Shown piece after piece: positions 62,757 through 64,000 of a stretch of 64,000 nt of DNA. The first letter of the stretch is position 1; every line of letters starts with the position of its first letter. Source of the stretch: Azovibrio restrictus DSM 23866 (GTDB lineage Bacteria > Pseudomonadota > Gammaproteobacteria > Burkholderiales > Rhodocyclaceae); the NCBI RefSeq assembly GCF_000429665.1, contig NZ_AUCH01000009.1, positions 62,001-126,000 of the forward strand, read 5' to 3'. The notes beneath the pieces were generated by a model. That model was given only the letters and a program-made list of their open reading frames with translations, ran no database searches and was not told the origin of the DNA. The translations under genes and the position numbers were made by a program.

Positions 62757-62794
62757 GTTCTTGAGGCTGTCTCAGTTCGGAGGTACGGAGAGAA

Positions 62795-63460
62795 TCAGAT
62801 CAGGGATCGGGCCTGCCGCAGGGCGGCAAGCAGGTCGGATACTAGCGCATCGCAATCGGCACTGTCCACCGGCTTGCCCTCGGTGTAGCCGTAGGGCACC
62901 AACCAGGCCAGACTGCCGGCGGCCCGGGCGGCCGCCACATCGTTGAGGGAGTCACCGATGTGCAGATTGGCCTCGGGCGCCACGCCCAGGGCCTCGCAGG
63001 CATGCAGCACCGGCCCCGGATGGGGCTTCTTGTAGGGCGTACTGTCGCCGCAGACGTAAAGCTGGAAATAGGGGGCCAGGCCGGTCATTTCCATCAGGGG
63101 TTCCGTGAAGGCCAGGCTCTTGTTGGTGACCACCGCCAGGGGCAGACCGGTCTCCAGCCAACCCTGCAGCCCCTCCACCACGCCCGGATAGGGCCGGGCG
63201 GCCCGGCCGTTTTCTTCCTGGTAGAACTGCCGGAAGAACTGCACCCCGGTCTGCACCGCCTCGGGGGCCGGCGGCGCATCCCAGGTCAGGCACTTGGTGA
63301 CCAGTTCCTCCATGCCCCGCCCGACGAAGTTGCGGATCTCGGTCTCGCTGCGTTCCGGCAGGGCCATGGCGCGGAACATCCGGTTACAGGCCACGGTGAT
63401 GTCCAGGGCCGTGTCCAGCAGGGTCCCGTCCAGGTCGAAAGTCACGGATTGCAGTTTCAT
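62795..63460 (-). CDS. gph: Phosphoglycolate phosphatase Gph
   Basis: HAD-superfamily phosphatase that removes 2-phosphoglycolate formed in DNA repair or oxygenation. The 221-residue protein has motif I VTFDLDGTLLDTALD, motif II LAVVTNKS, motif III lysine in TPYKKPHPGP and motif IV HIGDSLNDVAAA. The length is typical. It sits 2 bases after rpe in the rpe-gph-trpE order common in betaproteobacteria. Confidence 0.95.
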   Translation of the reverse strand: MKLQSVTFDLDGTLLDTALDITVACNRMFRAMALPERSETEIRNFVGRGMEELVTKCLTWDAPPAPEAVQTGVQFFRQFYQEENGRAARPYPGVVEGLQGWLETGLPLAVVTNKSLAFTEPLMEMTGLAPYFQLYVCGDSTPYKKPHPGPVLHACEALGVAPEANLHIGDSLNDVAAARAAGSLAWLVPYGYTEGKPVDSADCDALVSDLLAALRQARSLI

Positions 63461-63462
63461 GC

Positions 63463-64000
63463 TCAGACCTTTGCCAGTTCAGCCCGCAGGGCGCCGATCA
63501 CCGAATCGTAGCGGTGCGGGTCGCTATCCCGGCCCGCGCCATAGACGGCAGAGCCCGCCACGAAGGCATCGGCCCCGGCCCGAGCGATCTCGGCGATGTT
63601 GCTGACCTTGACGCCGCCATCCACTTCCAGGCGGATGTGCCGGCCGCTTTCCCGTTCGTAGGCATCGAGCCGGGCCCGGGCCTGGGCCAGCTTGGCCAGG
63701 GTGGCGGGGATGAAGGACTGGCCGCCGAAACCGGGGTTCACGCTCATCAGCAGCACCAGGTCCAGCTTGTCCATCACATGGTCCAGGTAATGCAGGGGGG
63801 TGGCCGGGTTGAACACCAGGCCGGCCTGGCAGCCGCTGTCCCGGATCAGGCCCAGGCTGCGGTCCACGTGCTCCGAGGCTTCCGGATGGAAGGTGATGAT
63901 GTTGGCCCCGGCCTTGGCGAAATCGGGAATGATGCGGTCCACGGGCTTGACCATCAGATGCACGTCGATGGGCGCCTCGGTGCAGGGCCGGATGGCCTCG
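63463..64000 (-). CDS. rpe: Ribulose-phosphate 3-epimerase Rpe (N-terminus cut by window edge)
   Basis: Interconverts ribulose 5-phosphate and xylulose 5-phosphate. About 179 C-terminal residues are visible of ~225: metal-binding DVHLMVKPVD at the edge, ANIITFHPEASEH, MSVNPGFGGQSFIP and LEVDGGVKVSNI, then the phosphate-binding VAGSAVYGA. The first ~45 residues lie beyond the right edge. The stop is 2 bases before gph. Confidence 0.96.
   Translation of the reverse strand, partial: EAIRPCTEAPIDVHLMVKPVDRIIPDFAKAGANIITFHPEASEHVDRSLGLIRDSGCQAGLVFNPATPLHYLDHVMDKLDLVLLMSVNPGFGGQSFIPATLAKLAQARARLDAYERESGRHIRLEVDGGVKVSNIAEIARAGADAFVAGSAVYGAGRDSDPHRYDSVIGALRAELAKV

Overview
The window is a dense, high-GC chromosomal segment with almost no spare DNA. 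The gene content points to a Gram-negative betaproteobacterium, probably of the Rhodocyclales (Azospira/Dechlorosoma-like). That placement is inferred from gene order and protein style (amgK-murU divergent from lptD-surA-pdxA-rsmA; hemC-hemD-hemX-hemY near algZ-algR and argH; rpe-gph-trpE-trpG-trpD-trpC; a degenerate dihydroorotase paired with pyrB). No database search was made. I see no rRNA, tRNA, CRISPR array, prophage or complete insertion sequence.

Layout. 1-3.6 kb (minus): cell-wall recycling genes amgK and murU, a frame-broken zeta-type kinase, a small coupled protein and pepP (cut by the left edge). 3.7-9.3 kb (plus): lptD-surA-pdxA-rsmA, closed by a strong two-way terminator. 9.3-13.9 kb (minus): two small proteins, then hemC-hemD-hemX-hemY. 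13.9-19 kb: a thioredoxin-like protein, the AlgZ/AlgR-type two-component pair, argH, and a Ser/Thr kinase fused to a cyclic-nucleotide-binding domain. 19.1-21.8 kb: an ECF sigma factor, its probable anti-sigma partner, a REP-like inverted repeat and an exported protein of unknown role. 21.8-25 kb: LPS core genes (family 2 glycosyltransferase, waaC, waaA). 25-32.2 kb (minus): TolC, rhodanese, a PCMT-like methyltransferase, and a tetR-MFP-RND efflux operon behind a perfect 40-bp palindrome.

32.2-38 kb: an exported carbonic-anhydrase-like protein lacking one zinc ligand, a TPP riboswitch with thiC, and a large exported LprI-like/RCC1-repeat protein. 38.3-42.8 kb: a flavodoxin-fold oxidoreductase, then yqgE-ruvX-pyrR-pyrB-pyrC'. 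42.9-46.4 kb: a sigma-54 response regulator and its histidine kinase. 46.7-53.8 kb: small membrane proteins, a methyltransferase, PilZ, an M23 peptidase, a MaoC hydratase, an MFS transporter, an orphan adenine DNA methyltransferase and pyrF. 53.9-58.2 kb: katG, hemA and a Pal-like lipoprotein. 58.3-64 kb (minus): rpe-gph-trpE-trpG-trpD-trpC, interrupted by a small GxxExxY gene inside an inverted-repeat cassette and preceded by a Trp-rich leader peptide.

Most genes are housekeeping: envelope biogenesis, heme (hemA, C, D, X, Y), pyrimidine (pyrR, B, C', F), tryptophan and thiamine. ATGA-type overlaps are the rule, so most runs are translationally coupled operons. The best leads for unusual biology are the GxxExxY cassette in the trp operon, the trp leader peptide, the zinc-ligand-deficient carbonic anhydrase homologue, the LprI-like/RCC1 chimera, the kinase-cNMP fusion, and the broken zeta kinase next to UDP-MurNAc salvage genes.
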